Of a stretch of 64,000 bases of DNA, positions 33,130 through 42,760 are shown one piece after another. Numbering within the stretch: the first letter of the stretch is position 1; every line of letters begins with the position of its first letter. The translations under genes and the position numbers were made by a program. The DNA comes from Butyrivibrio sp. NC2007. GTDB taxonomy: Bacteria > Bacillota > Clostridia > Lachnospirales > Lachnospiraceae. The stretch is from NCBI RefSeq assembly GCF_000421405.1, contig NZ_ATWY01000015.1, positions 48,854-112,853 of the forward strand. The letters run 5' to 3'. The notes under the pieces were generated by a model. The model was not told the origin of the DNA. It made no database searches and saw nothing but the letters and a program-made list of their open reading frames with translations.

Positions 33130-34323
33130 TTAGCCTTCGTACTTCTCAACGATTGTAGCGCATCCCATTCCGCCACCGATGCAAAGTGTAGCAAGACCCT
33201 TCTTAGCCTCAGGTCTCTTAGCCATTGCATAGAGAAGTGTTACAAGGATACGGCAGCCTGATGCTCCAACAGGGTGTCCCAGAGCAATAGCTCCACCGTT
33301 TACGTTAACCTTGCTCATATCAAATCCAAGGTCCTTGGCAACTGCAACTGACTGAGCTGCGAATGCCTCGTTAGCCTCGATAAGATCGATGTCATCAAGT
33401 GTAAGCTCTGTCTTCTTAAGAGCCTTTCTTGTAGCTGCAACAGGTCCGATACCCATGATCTCAGGCTCAACACCTGCAAGAGCTCCGCCTACCCATGTAG
33501 CCATAGGCTTGATTCCAAGTTCCTTAGCCTTCTCTTCGCTCATAACAACAACTGCAGCAGCACCATCGTTGATACCTGATGCGTTACCTGCTGTTACAAG
33601 TCCGCCTTCCTTGCCTGAGCAGCATTTAAGCTTTGCAAGAGTCTCAACAGTTGTTCCGGCACGAGGTCCCTCGTCTACCTTGAACTCAACCATTTCCTTC
33701 TTAACCTTAACGGGAACAGGAACGATCTCATCGTCGAATGCGCCTGTAGCCTGAGCCTTCTCGCACTTCTGCTGAGAATTAGCTGAGAACTCATCGAGCT
33801 CTTCTCTTGTAAGGTTCCATCTGTCGCAGATATTCTCTGCTGTGATCATCATGTGATAGTGATTGAAAGCATCTGTAAGAGCATCGTTTACCATGGTATC
33901 AACAAGTGTTCCATTGTTCATACGATATCCGAAACGTGCATTTGGAAGTGCGTAAGGAGCCATTGACATGTTCTCCATACCACCTGCTACTACGATATCA
34001 GCCTCGCCTGCCTTGATCAGGTCAGCTGCCATATTTACACAGTTAAGACCAGAGCCGCATACTACGTTAAGTGTTACTGCAGGAGTCTCAATAGGAAGAC
34101 CAGCCTTGATTGATGCCTGTCTTGCTACGTTCTGTCCAAGGCCTGCCTGGATAACGCATCCCATAAGTACTTCATCAACCATCTCAGGCTTAACACCTGC
34201 GCGATTAAGTGCCTCCTTGATTACGATTGAACCAAGTTCTGCTGCTGGAGTATTGCTGAGGGCTCCACCCATTTTGCCGATGGCAGTTCTGACTGCACCA
34301 GCTATAACTACTTTCTGTGCCAT
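33130..34323 (-). CDS. thl: Acetyl-CoA C-acetyltransferase (thiolase) of the butyrate operon
   Basis: First enzyme of butyrate formation, condensing two acetyl-CoA. The 397-residue chain has active-site Cys in [12 protein letters not shown], His in [14 protein letters not shown] and Cys in [13 protein letters not shown]. It heads the operon thl-crt-hbd-bcd-etfB-etfA. It is a close paralogue of the stand-alone thiolase at 21466. Good ribosome site (GGAGG) before the ATG. Confidence 0.96.
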   Translation of the reverse strand: MAQKVVIAGAVRTAIGKMGGALSNTPAAELGSIVIKEALNRAGVKPEMVDEVLMGCVIQAGLGQNVARQASIKAGLPIETPAVTLNVVCGSGLNCVNMAADLIKAGEADIVVAGGMENMSMAPYALPNARFGYRMNNGTLVDTMVNDALTDAFNHYHMMITAENICDRWNLTREELDEFSANSQQKCEKAQATGAFDDEIVPVPVKVKKEMVEFKVDEGPRAGTTVETLAKLKCCSGKEGGLVTAGNASGINDGAAAVVVMSEEKAKELGIKPMATWVGGALAGVEPEIMGIGPVAATRKALKKTELTLDDIDLIEANEAFAAQSVAVAKDLGFDMSKVNVNGGAIALGHPVGASGCRILVTLLYAMAKRPEAKKGLATLCIGGGMGCATIVEKYEG

Positions 34324-34460
34324 AACGTATTACCTCCATTTTGGGGACTCTCTGATCCCAGTTTTTATTAAGTTTCTTCTGCAAAAACCTGCGTTAAAAT
34401 CGATTGACAAATTTTTATCAGAACAGATTCATTGTAACATAGCACTTAGTCAAATGCAAC

Positions 34461-34490
34461 AAAAATAGCTCCCGGGTGGGAGCTATTTTA
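34461..34490 (-). terminator. Terminator of hpf
   Basis: Minus-strand stem AAAATAGCTCCC / GGGAGCTATTTT with a 4-nt loop, then T5, between hpf and the butyrate operon, so the two are separate transcripts. Confidence 0.92.
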
Positions 34491-34541
34491 TTAAAAATCT
34501 ATGAATTGATATTTAATTAACGGAATCCTATGTGCAATATA

Positions 34542-35072
34542 TCAAGCTTCAGGCTCTATAAGTCCGTAGGTATTTCCTTTTCTCTTATACACTACGTTAA
34601 CCTGATCTGTCTCGGCATTTACAAATACAAAGAAATTGTGTCCGAGAAGCTCCATCTGTACACAGGCATCCTCAGCATACATAGGCTTGGGATCGAACTT
34701 CTTCATACGCTCAATGCGGATATCCTCGTCATCCATGTAGTCTGACTCGATATACTCTTTCTTGAAGTTGCTGGCCTCAGCCTGCTGCTTGTCAACCAGT
34801 TTGCTCTTATACTTTTTAAGTTGTCTTTCGATTACCTCCTCTACAAGATCGATGGATACATACATGTCATTGCTGACCTGCTCAGCACGGATGATCTTGC
34901 CCTTAACAGGGATTGTTACTTCGATCTTATGTCTCTCTTTGTCCACATTAAGTGTGACATTCGCATTAGTATCGGGAGTGAAATACTTCTCAAGTTTTCC
35001 AATCTTTTCCTCAACTGCTGCCTTTAATCCGGGTGTTACATCAATGTTCTTTCCAACGATAGTAAATTTCAT
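34542..35072 (-). CDS. hpf: Ribosome hibernation promoting factor, long form
   Basis: A 176-residue cytosolic protein that dimerises 70S ribosomes into inactive 100S particles. Residues about 1-100 form the ribosome-binding domain (MKFTIVGKNIDVTPGLKAAV start); residues about 120-175 form the dimerising tail domain (FDPKPMYAEDACVQMELLGHNFFVF). The long form is the rule in Firmicutes. Own terminator, and an upstream region with DnaA-box-like sequences. Confidence 0.95.
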   Translation of the reverse strand: MKFTIVGKNIDVTPGLKAAVEEKIGKLEKYFTPDTNANVTLNVDKERHKIEVTIPVKGKIIRAEQVSNDMYVSIDLVEEVIERQLKKYKSKLVDKQQAEASNFKKEYIESDYMDDEDIRIERMKKFDPKPMYAEDACVQMELLGHNFFVFVNAETDQVNVVYKRKGNTYGLIEPEA

Positions 35073-35237
35073 GCAATCATCCCCTTTACTTCGCCCAATC
35101 GGGACATATTTGTGTTAAAAACATTATAACATTGATACACATACATAAGCAAATTAAAGAAGTCGCATTTGTACAAAATGCACAAAAAATATCTACTGCT
35201 TTCTATTGTGCAAAATTAGCTTTTAGATAACGATTTC

Positions 35238-35307
35238 TGTGGACAATGTGGATAACTTCGTGTATAAGTCGAAAAAACGCGCTTTTTTATCCCGGGATTG
35301 TGGATAA
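35238..35307. promoter_or_regulatory. Cluster of DnaA-box-like sequences upstream of hpf
   Basis: Two perfect minus-strand TTATCCACA boxes (plus-strand TGTGGATAA at 35247-35255 and 35299-35307) and a one-mismatch TGTGGACAA (35238-35246) abutting the first. AT-rich DNA follows to 35370. The rest of the 441-bp gap 35073-35514 has no gene; it holds the hpf promoter and the NlpC gene terminator. The site is not next to dnaA, so an origin is not implied. Confidence 0.6.
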
Positions 35308-35388
35308 CTTTTAAAAATTTTATAAAGAAAAAGTTATCTTTCTATGTTGACATTTATATTTATGTGCAAAAGAGAGAAATGCAGAAAT

Positions 35389-35432
35389 CAAAAAATAAGA
35401 CTAAGTCCAATTCATTGAGACTTAGTCTTATT
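35389..35432 (-). terminator. Terminator of the NlpC/P60 gene
   Basis: A 14-bp perfect stem AATAAGACTAAGTC / GACTTAGTCTTATT with an 11-nt loop, followed on the minus strand by TTTTT. Confidence 0.93.
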
Positions 35433-35514
35433 CTTTGATTTGTATATGGCGAACGACATTCAACGAGGAATGCTCGCATTCCGAGTCTGCATTTCGCTCT
35501 TTTGCACTAAATAT

Positions 35515-36843
35515 TTAGAAGATTCTTCTTACAGCAAGTATTGTTCTGTAATCTGCATTAGAGATCTTAATACCTGTCTTGGCTGTAGAAGCATGTACGA
35601 TCTGGCCGTTACCAATGTAGATAGCAACGTGACCTGAGTAACATACGATATCACCGGGCTGTGCATTTGCAAGTCCATCAACCGCTGCACCAACGCTTCT
35701 GTCGGCACCGGAAGAATGAGGAAGACTTACACCGAAGTTCTGGTATACGCTCATTACAAATCCTGAGCAGTCAGCACCATTTGTAAGTGATGTTCCACCG
35801 TATACATAAGGATTACCTACGAACTGCTGTGCAAACTGAGCAACTGCAGAACCGATGGAACTTGTAGCTGTTGTATATGATCCTGCGGAATTATAACTCT
35901 TAGATCCGCTTGACTCGCTTGAACTCTTTGTGTTCGCCTTAGCTGCCTTGGTAGCTGCTTCTCTTGCTGCTCTTTCCTTGGCAAGACGAGCTTCCTCTTC
36001 TGCCTTGGACTCGGCCTTAACGAACTCTGTGGAAAGTGTTACGTAATCCATTGATACGTAACCGTCACCTTCCTCGATACTAACCTTAACCCATCCGTCG
36101 AGCTCTTCCTCAACTACGAGCTGATCCTCGATAGGAACAAGGCCAAGCACCTCGGCATCAAGGCTTGCTCCGCCTCTAACCTTAAGTGTTGTGGTTGTTA
36201 CAGTAGCGATTCTGGTTCCGACTTCCTTGGCAAAATCTACAGCATCATCACCGGTTACACAGTACTCTGCCTTAACGTAACCTTCAACTGATCCTGACTT
36301 GATCTTGTACCAGCCGTTGTCCTCCTCGATGAAGGTACCAACTGACTTGTCATAGAGCTTACCGATGATCTCGCCGTCCTCTTCTGAAGGAAGATCACGA
36401 ACATTGACATAATCGTGAACCTTGGCGATAACGAGAGTCTTGAAGAGCTCATCCTCGGAATTCTCATCTGTGGTCTCTTCTTCTGTTCCTGCACTCTTAA
36501 CAACTGCGCCGGTAGCGCTCTGAATATCTGAAAGAATCCTGTCTGATAATGTTGATGCAAGAGGTGTTACATTGGTTACAGTATCACTGGAATTGATTGC
36601 TTCTGTTGTGGCAGCTGACTTGCTGGTACTTGATGCAGCCTCTGCCTCTGCCTTCTCTGTCTCTACTGTTTCCTGAAGATTTGAAAGTGATACCTGATTG
36701 CTTCCAAGAGCATATGTAATACCTGCCTGTGGCAGTACACTTGTTACTTTATTAGATGAAGCGTATGCTGTGATGTTTAAGTTTGTAAATGTCATTGCAG
36801 CTACCATAGATAAAGCAGTAAGCTGCACAAATGGCTTTCTCAA
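35515..36843 (-). CDS. Secreted NlpC/P60 peptidoglycan endopeptidase with SH3 domains
   Basis: A 442-residue exported cell-wall hydrolase that cuts gamma-D-Glu-meso-diaminopimelate type bonds in stem peptides. Order: signal peptide (1-29), a disordered Ser/Thr/Ala segment, two bacterial SH3 domains (about 135-200 and 210-275), a Lys/Ala/Glu-rich coiled linker, and the C-terminal NlpC/P60 domain (about 335-442) with catalytic Cys in ADCSGFV, His in SGHVAIYIG and the third polar residue in IVHAST. Own terminator; likely a daughter-cell separation or wall-turnover enzyme. Confidence 0.95.
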   Translation of the reverse strand: MRKPFVQLTALSMVAAMTFTNLNITAYASSNKVTSVLPQAGITYALGSNQVSLSNLQETVETEKAEAEAASSTSKSAATTEAINSSDTVTNVTPLASTLSDRILSDIQSATGAVVKSAGTEEETTDENSEDELFKTLVIAKVHDYVNVRDLPSEEDGEIIGKLYDKSVGTFIEEDNGWYKIKSGSVEGYVKAEYCVTGDDAVDFAKEVGTRIATVTTTTLKVRGGASLDAEVLGLVPIEDQLVVEEELDGWVKVSIEEGDGYVSMDYVTLSTEFVKAESKAEEEARLAKERAAREAATKAAKANTKSSSESSGSKSYNSAGSYTTATSSIGSAVAQFAQQFVGNPYVYGGTSLTNGADCSGFVMSVYQNFGVSLPHSSGADRSVGAAVDGLANAQPGDIVCYSGHVAIYIGNGQIVHASTAKTGIKISNADYRTILAVRRIF

Positions 36844-36923
36844 AACTAACCTCCAAAATTGTTACGAATTTGTTACATCTTTTAAAAATATACGCCACAT
36901 CTTCTGATTTGTCAAGGAAACTA

Positions 36924-37862
36924 TCACTTTTCCTTACCTACCATGAAGTCCTGAACGGAAGTTACAGCATTTGCGCCGTCTGCAACAGCAGTGACGATTT
37001 GTCTTAAGCGCTTCTTCCTTGAATCACCTGCAACAAATATGCCGGGTGCGGAAGTTGCACCATCTTCACCTGCAATTACATATCCCTGTTCGTCGCACTC
37101 TACAACGTTTAAGAAAAGGTCTGTGGATGGATGTATTCCTATTGCGACAAATATTCCATCAATTGTAATATCTGACTGTGAATGATCCTTAACATTCTCT
37201 ATATTAAGTCCTGTTACTGTATCCTGACCCTTGATCTCTTTTACAACGCTGTCCCAGATAACCTCAACGTTAGGAAGTGCGAAGAGCTCATCCTGAAGGA
37301 TCTTGGTTGCTCTGAGCTCATTTCTTCTATGAATAAGGTAAACCTTCTTGCAGAATCTTGAGAGGAAGATAGCATCCTCAACAGCAACATCACCGCCGCC
37401 GTTAACTGCAGTGATCTTATCCTTATAAAATGCACCGTCACAGGTTGCACAGTACGAAACGCCCTTTCCGATGAACTCCTCTTCGCCGGGAATTCCAAGC
37501 TTGGAGTGGTGTGCTCCGGTTGCAAGAATGATTGTGTGTGTCTCAAACTCTCCGTTGTCTGTTACAACCTTATAGACAGGTGCCTTTGTATCTGATCCCT
37601 TATCTACGGTTTCAATAGCTGTTACAGAAGCATCTGCAAACTCAGCGCCGAGCTTATCCGCATGCTCTCTGAACTTCATGGCAAGATCAAAGCCGTTTAC
37701 TCCGGGAATTCCAAGATAATTGTCAACCTCGTAGGTGTCGATTATCTGTCCGCCGCTGACAGGGTTCTTCTCAATGATAAGCATGTTAAGTCCTGCTCTC
37801 TTGGCATATACTGCTGCTGAAAGACCTGCAGGGCCTGAACCGATAATTATAAGATCATACAT
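36924..37862 (-). CDS. trxB: Thioredoxin reductase
   Basis: A 312-residue flavoprotein that reduces thioredoxin with NADPH. FAD-binding IIGSGPAGLSAAVYAKRAG is at the N-terminus, the redox-active CATC at about 133-136, the nucleotide-binding GGGDVAVEDA follows, and the C-terminal FAD motif appears as GIFVAGDSR(K)K(R)LRQI. Stand-alone gene with GGAGG before the ATG. Confidence 0.95.
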   Translation of the reverse strand: MYDLIIIGSGPAGLSAAVYAKRAGLNMLIIEKNPVSGGQIIDTYEVDNYLGIPGVNGFDLAMKFREHADKLGAEFADASVTAIETVDKGSDTKAPVYKVVTDNGEFETHTIILATGAHHSKLGIPGEEEFIGKGVSYCATCDGAFYKDKITAVNGGGDVAVEDAIFLSRFCKKVYLIHRRNELRATKILQDELFALPNVEVIWDSVVKEIKGQDTVTGLNIENVKDHSQSDITIDGIFVAIGIHPSTDLFLNVVECDEQGYVIAGEDGATSAPGIFVAGDSRKKRLRQIVTAVADGANAVTSVQDFMVGKEK

Positions 37863-37965
37863 AGTGTATTACCTCCTTTTGGGAAACTTGTTATATAGTT
37901 AATAGTTGTATTTCGATTGTGAGCAATTGAATTGTATCACATAATTTTGTTTTGTAAAGTATTTT

Positions 37966-38688
37966 TTATAACCATCCACCGTCAATTGTAATTATCTGCC
38001 CCGTCATGTAGCTTGGAGCCTGGCTTACCATGAGAACAAGCTGTGCAACTTCTTTTGCTTCTCCCATTCTTCCCTCAGGAATTTCTTCGCATAACGCATC
38101 AAGGTCTTCCTCAGTAAGGTGGTTTCTGTTCATATCCGTATCGATCACTCCGCAGGCTACTGCGTTCACCGACACTCCGCTGGGCGCAAGCTCTTTTGCC
38201 AGAGCCTTGGTAAATGCATTTACTCCGCCCTTACTTGCTGAATAGGCGACTTCACAGGATGCTCCTGCCTCACCCCAGACCGACGAGATATTTATTATCC
38301 TTCCGCTTCCGGCTCGCACCATTCCCGGCGCAAAGAGCTTTGTCGTGTAAAAGAGACTGTCCAGATTTGTACCTGTAACCTTTTTCCAGTCCTCTATGTC
38401 CATATCTGTCAAAAGACCTATATGCGCCACTCCTGCGTTGTTAACAATAACGTCAACATCCCCCGCCTCGTCATAGAGCTCTTTTACCGCATTATAATCA
38501 GACACGTCGCAGGCCACAGCCTTGCACATGATTCCATATGTATCCGTCAGCTCCACAGCGAGAGCCTTTAAATCTTCTATATTATTCTTACAGCACAGCA
38601 CCAGGTTATCTTTGTTTTTGGCAAAAGAGATTGCGATCTCCCTTCCGATTCCTCTGGATGCTCCGGTTATCAAAACCTTTCTGCTCAT
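37966..38688 (-). CDS. Short-chain dehydrogenase/reductase (FabG-like)
   Basis: A 240-residue NAD(P)-dependent oxidoreductase with TGASRGIGR cofactor loop, NNAG, and the Ser-Tyr-Lys triad (NISSVWGEAGASCEVAYSASK). It resembles 3-oxoacyl-ACP reductase, but no fatty-acid genes adjoin it, so the substrate is open. Start at 38688 is chosen because AAGG precedes it; the in-frame ATG five codons upstream has no ribosome site and sits in the upstream terminator region. Confidence 0.9.
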   Translation of the reverse strand: MSRKVLITGASRGIGREIAISFAKNKDNLVLCCKNNIEDLKALAVELTDTYGIMCKAVACDVSDYNAVKELYDEAGDVDVIVNNAGVAHIGLLTDMDIEDWKKVTGTNLDSLFYTTKLFAPGMVRAGSGRIINISSVWGEAGASCEVAYSASKGGVNAFTKALAKELAPSGVSVNAVACGVIDTDMNRNHLTEEDLDALCEEIPEGRMGEAKEVAQLVLMVSQAPSYMTGQIITIDGGWL

Positions 38689-38708
38689 ATTGCCTTCTTT
38701 CATACTAT

Positions 38709-38737
38709 AAAATTAGCCGAGAGCATAGCCCTCGGCT
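38709..38737 (-). terminator. Terminator after the CheY gene
   Basis: Minus-strand stem AGCCGAG / CTCGGCT with a 9-nt loop followed by AATTTT, 20 bp after the CheY stop. Confidence 0.8.
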
Positions 38738-38757
38738 TATATTCTCATGTTTACGCC

Positions 38758-39117
38758 TTACATCTCGCAGTGCGCCAAAGCTTCTATTACGGTTTCCTCA
38801 ACAAAAGGCTTAGAAACGAACTCTGTTGCGCCAAGCTTAACAGCTTCCATCATCTTGTCCTTCTGACCTGCGGCTGTTATCATGACAACCTTGGAATCGG
38901 GAAAATCCTTCTTGATCTGCCGAAGCGCCTCGATGCCGTCCATCTCCGGCATTGTGATATCCATAGTTACGATATCGGGCAGGAGCTTGGCATAAAATTC
39001 GACACCTTCCTTGCCGTTTATAGCTTCACCTACAATATTATATCCGGCTCTCTCCAAAATGTCTTTAAGTATCCTTCTGGAAGTTCTTGAATCATCTACT
39101 ATAAGTACGTTCTTCAT
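38758..39117 (-). CDS. CheY-like single-domain response regulator
   Basis: A 119-residue receiver with the acidic pocket VDDSRTSRR, phosphoacceptor Asp in VTMDITMPEMDG, Thr in MITAAGQ and Lys in FVSKPF. No output domain. It is 18 bp downstream of the CheX-like gene, whose phosphatase motif makes it the probable dephosphorylating partner; its output may be the flagellar motor or another target. Confidence 0.94.
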   Translation of the reverse strand: MKNVLIVDDSRTSRRILKDILERAGYNIVGEAINGKEGVEFYAKLLPDIVTMDITMPEMDGIEALRQIKKDFPDSKVVMITAAGQKDKMMEAVKLGATEFVSKPFVEETVIEALAHCEM

Positions 39118-39135
39118 CTACGTGCCTCCTGTATT

Positions 39136-40023
39136 TCATCCAACCAAAATATCTTTAGACACTGCAATAATGTATTTGATTTCTCCTCCCGCAATATAGA
39201 CAGGCATCACGATCATCTCATCGCTGGTGGCCTGTGCAAAGTTCACAGAGAAATTAGGTGGTTCAAGCTCTATCTTGGAGTCGTTCCTGCTCTGTTCCGA
39301 CGCATAAAGACCATTGATACAGTTAATAAGCTCGCACACTGCATCAAGGGCATCTTCCTTGGTCTCGATAAATTCTTCCTTGGTGTACGCGATAGCCATC
39401 TTCCTGACATCTTCGTACTTACCGGAAATTGCAACTGCTGCCTGCTGGTCCCCATGGAACTTCTGGTAGCCCATAACCTCATCGTTTATGACTCTGGCAG
39501 TATAGGCTTTACCTACATATAAATGGTTGTCCACCAGTCTGTACATGTTTTTCAGGCCCATTGCGAACATTCCGTTATAGACAGGATCATCATTGTCGAG
39601 GAATATGGAAACTGCTTTATCAACCTCTCCGCTCTTTAGAACTGCCATATCAGTCTCAGTAAAGCCGTTGGCTCTCTGATAGTCAGCCTCGACCTTCTCA
39701 AGCTGTTCCATTGTCAGGATGCCCATATCCACTACAGACTGAAGGAAGGTCAGATATGTATTGCCCTGGAGTCCTAAAAGCCTCTGAACCTGAGTTTCCG
39801 TAAGATATCCCTTCTCAACAGCGATATCACCAAAGCGCTTATCCATGGTTGCCTGAAGCATGTTGACCTGCTCAGCCTGAGCTATGGTCATCATCCTCTC
39901 AGACACCGCGATAACACCGAGCTTGGCTCTGTCAGATTCCTGTTTTTTGTAAACCTGCATAAGCTGGCTCTTGGTGATCATTCCCTGTTCAACAAGGCTT
40001 GTTCCGATTAAACGATCTAGCAT
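39136..40023 (-). CDS. CheX-like phosphatase with N-terminal MshEN-like repeats
   Basis: A 295-residue protein of two parts. Residues 4-116 hold three clear and one degenerate 22-24-residue motifs of the form (R/K)xG-x2-(L/A)-V-x2-G-x-(I/L)-T-x2-Q-(L/V) ending in Gln, spaced by exactly 5 residues between the first three; this matches the cyclic di-GMP-binding MshEN repeat. Residues about 140-295 resemble CheX/CheC, with the phosphatase pattern D-x3-E-x2-N seen as DAVCELIN (about 226-233). It is followed by cheY. The reading as a c-di-GMP-responsive CheY phosphatase is inference. Confidence 0.75.
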   Translation of the reverse strand: MLDRLIGTSLVEQGMITKSQLMQVYKKQESDRAKLGVIAVSERMMTIAQAEQVNMLQATMDKRFGDIAVEKGYLTETQVQRLLGLQGNTYLTFLQSVVDMGILTMEQLEKVEADYQRANGFTETDMAVLKSGEVDKAVSIFLDNDDPVYNGMFAMGLKNMYRLVDNHLYVGKAYTARVINDEVMGYQKFHGDQQAAVAISGKYEDVRKMAIAYTKEEFIETKEDALDAVCELINCINGLYASEQSRNDSKIELEPPNFSVNFAQATSDEMIVMPVYIAGGEIKYIIAVSKDILVG

Positions 40024-40117
40024 TTATGCCGCTCCTTCTTGAAATGTAAATTTCAAATCAACAGATGACGGAACTATACTACAATTTTAATCTAATATAC
40101 GCACACAAACAAGCATA

Positions 40118-41407
40118 TTATTGATTGTCTTCCTTGCGCATTTCGGCCATCGCCTGGCTTACTGCAGCTGATACAGCATCAGTTGTTGATGCAGCTGCCA
40201 CCTGTCCTGCCTGATTTTTGGCTCTCATCATTTCAGCCTGTTTACCTGCTACCTCAAGCGCCATGATCCTGTCCTTGGTAAGAACTACGCTCTGGCCAAG
40301 AGGATTGATAACAAGACCCTCTCTGTCCTGGATAAAGCGGATAACATCCTGGTATCTGAACACGCCGGCGTTCCAGTCCTTGGTAACACCCTGTTTTGCA
40401 AACTCAAAAGGATCTGTATATACAGGAAGGAACTGCTTATCATCCTTGGTCTTGACTACCATGAACTTGAGCTTGGTGTCCTTGCCGATCTTGATCCTTC
40501 CATTCTCATCAACTTCCGTAGGTCCCTCATGCTGTGTGGGAACAAGGAGCTGTGCGCCTCTGATAAGAGAGAGCATCCTCATCTCCTTGGCCTTTAAGAT
40601 GTCGTCTCTCTTTTCATACTTAACAGGCCATCTTACTTCCTCAAGAAAATCGATCATGGCAAAGTTGAGGGCTGAGTTTACAGGCTCAGGCCTTCTCTCT
40701 GCTCCGCTCCACTCGCCGGGCGCAGCCACGATCTCATTTCTCTTAAATCTTGCTCTGTAACCGCCGTTATCCACCAGCAGATTCTCAATTCCGATATAGT
40801 AGAGATAATCAAAGAAACCGAATTTACCGCCGCCCTTGTAATTGGGATCCTCTATCTGGCACTTTCTTGCTGCAACCTTTCTGAACTGTTTGTTAAAGAT
40901 CTCAGCTGCCTTTTCCGCAAGCTCCTGCTCAAAATAAACATTTGCAAATCCCTGTTCAATGAAAGGATAGCCGGTGCTCTGATCGTAGAGAACGAAGAGA
41001 TACTCAGCATCTCTTACTCTCCTGAGCACTTCGTTATAGATGAGCCTGTGATTCTTCTCAAATCCCGGCAGAGCAGCCTTCTTATTAAATACTTCAAGTG
41101 CAGTCAAAAGAAATAACAGCTCCTGCCCAGATAATCCCTTAACATACTCGGGGTCTATCTCTTCCTCGTAGATCATGGCGCCGATCTCATCTTTTTTCTC
41201 AGAAGGAACGGTCTCCTCTGCCTTTTCACCCTCAGACTCCTTGGTGTTGATAGGATTGATGCGACCGATAACAGGCCACTCCAGACCCTCGTGGGCCTTG
41301 ATGGCTTCCTCTTTGGCATTTGCCTTCTTTTGGCTCTGTGCCTGCTCAGCTTCCTGCTCAGCAGTCTCCCCGTTTTTCTTGTTTCCGAAAATACTAAAAA
41401 TTCCCAT
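40118..41407 (-). CDS. SseB-family protein
   Basis: A 429-residue cytosolic protein with an acidic, Gln/Lys-rich N-terminus (about 1-80), a middle helical region, and a C-terminal SseB N-domain-like segment (about 300-400: KFMVVKTKDDKQFLPVYTD, then PLGQSVVLTKDRI). SseB domains occur in type III secretion enhancers but are widespread in Firmicutes with unknown role. It follows the M18 aminopeptidase by 16 bp, so they are probably co-transcribed. Confidence 0.75.
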   Translation of the reverse strand: MGIFSIFGNKKNGETAEQEAEQAQSQKKANAKEEAIKAHEGLEWPVIGRINPINTKESEGEKAEETVPSEKKDEIGAMIYEEEIDPEYVKGLSGQELLFLLTALEVFNKKAALPGFEKNHRLIYNEVLRRVRDAEYLFVLYDQSTGYPFIEQGFANVYFEQELAEKAAEIFNKQFRKVAARKCQIEDPNYKGGGKFGFFDYLYYIGIENLLVDNGGYRARFKRNEIVAAPGEWSGAERRPEPVNSALNFAMIDFLEEVRWPVKYEKRDDILKAKEMRMLSLIRGAQLLVPTQHEGPTEVDENGRIKIGKDTKLKFMVVKTKDDKQFLPVYTDPFEFAKQGVTKDWNAGVFRYQDVIRFIQDREGLVINPLGQSVVLTKDRIMALEVAGKQAEMMRAKNQAGQVAAASTTDAVSAAVSQAMAEMRKEDNQ

Positions 41408-41423
41408 TTAAAACTCCCTTAAA

Positions 41424-42698
41424 TTACTTGTTGTAAAAGACCTTTGAAACTGCCGCAAGGTACTCAGGATCCCTGCTACCTGCAGATTCATAGGGTGAAT
41501 GCATAGCCAGCTGTGCAAGACCGATATCCACGGTATTTACTGAAACCTGCGCTGTTGAAATGTTGCCCAGTGTAGAGCCTCCCGGCATATCAGACCTGTT
41601 TGTGAAAGTCTGGTAAGGCACATCAGCCTCTTTGCACAAAAGTTTGAACTCTGCTGCAGAAACCGCGTCAGTAGTGTACTTCTGGTTTGCGTTGTACTTG
41701 ATAACAATACCCTCGTTCATGACAGGCCTGTTAACCGGATCTGCCTTGTCCATATAGTTAGGATGAACTGCATGGGCGTTATCTGCTGATATCATGAAGC
41801 TGTTTGCAACAGCCATGTGATACTGCTCTCTTGTCTTGCCAAGTCCGTCGCAGATTCTCTCAAGAGTATCCTTAAGGAAGGTAGAATCCGCTCCCTGCTT
41901 GGTTCCGCTGCCAACCTCTTCGTTGTCGAATACGCAGTGCATAGCCACATAGTCTTTTGCCTTGGAATTAACAAAGCCTTCATAGCTGCAGAATACGCAC
42001 TCCTGATCATCGAGCCTTGAGCCCCCGATGAACTCCTCATTGGCTCCCCAGAAGGTAGGCTTTACTCTGTTGTACAAAAACAGATCGTGCCCCAGTATAT
42101 CCTCTTTCTTCTTAACCCCTGCTTCCATGGCGATCAGGGCAAAAAAGCTCTCGGCTGCCTTGTCGTCACCGAAGATAGGCAGCATGTCGTTCTGGGCATT
42201 GTACTTCATTCCGTCGTTGGCTTCTCTGTTCATGTGGATAGCAAGCGCCGGAAGCATCAGAAGGTCTCTGTCTATGTTGACGAGTCTGGTCTCTGCCTTA
42301 CCCTTGTTATTAACTACCACTCTTCCGGCAACGGAAAGTGGTCTGTCAAACCACTCAGCACATAGCATTCCGCCGTACTTTTCGACGTTGAGCTTAATGT
42401 ATGCTCCTGCCTTCATCTCGGGATTCTCCTTGATCTTGAAGGAAGGTGAGTCAGAGTGGCTTGCGATCATGTGGAAGCCTTTAAAGCTCTTTTTCGGAAT
42501 TCTGAAGGAGATTATTGCTGAATCTCCGCGGCGGACAAAATAGTCACCTGCTGAGAGTTTCCATGCATCGCCCTCAAAAAGCTCTGTAAATCCTCTTTTT
42601 AAAAGATCTCTGCTGATATTATCCACAACATGATAAGCTGTCGGTGCGCTGTAGATAAAGTCCAGCATTCTCTTTGTCAGATCATTTTTCTTATTCAT
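41424..42698 (-). CDS. M18 family aminopeptidase
   Basis: A 424-residue cytosolic dizinc metallopeptidase that removes N-terminal, preferably acidic, residues. Metal ligands and catalytic residues lie in ASHSDSPSFKIKE, SRLDDQECVF, DNEEVGSGTKQGAD and DNAHAVHPN. PGGSTLGNISTA near the C-terminus is also characteristic. Start at 42698 has AGAGGTG upstream; a longer in-frame frame to 42773 would run into the GH105 operator and lacks a ribosome site. Confidence 0.93.
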   Translation of the reverse strand: MNKKNDLTKRMLDFIYSAPTAYHVVDNISRDLLKRGFTELFEGDAWKLSAGDYFVRRGDSAIISFRIPKKSFKGFHMIASHSDSPSFKIKENPEMKAGAYIKLNVEKYGGMLCAEWFDRPLSVAGRVVVNNKGKAETRLVNIDRDLLMLPALAIHMNREANDGMKYNAQNDMLPIFGDDKAAESFFALIAMEAGVKKKEDILGHDLFLYNRVKPTFWGANEEFIGGSRLDDQECVFCSYEGFVNSKAKDYVAMHCVFDNEEVGSGTKQGADSTFLKDTLERICDGLGKTREQYHMAVANSFMISADNAHAVHPNYMDKADPVNRPVMNEGIVIKYNANQKYTTDAVSAAEFKLLCKEADVPYQTFTNRSDMPGGSTLGNISTAQVSVNTVDIGLAQLAMHSPYESAGSRDPEYLAAVSKVFYNK

Positions 42699-42760
42699 AA
42701 GCACCTCTATACCGAATAAAATCGTAGAAAATAGTATATCATATTTTTCCTTAATGTGAT

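Noticed and set aside
35238..35307. Replication origin
   Set aside because: DnaA boxes are few and there is no dnaA, dnaN or gidA/rnpA context; more likely a regulatory or titration site.
35468..35483. Small inverted repeat GGAATGC-TC-GCATTCC downstream of the NlpC gene
   Set aside because: Short, no T tract, and a strong terminator follows on the same transcript; no role apparent.
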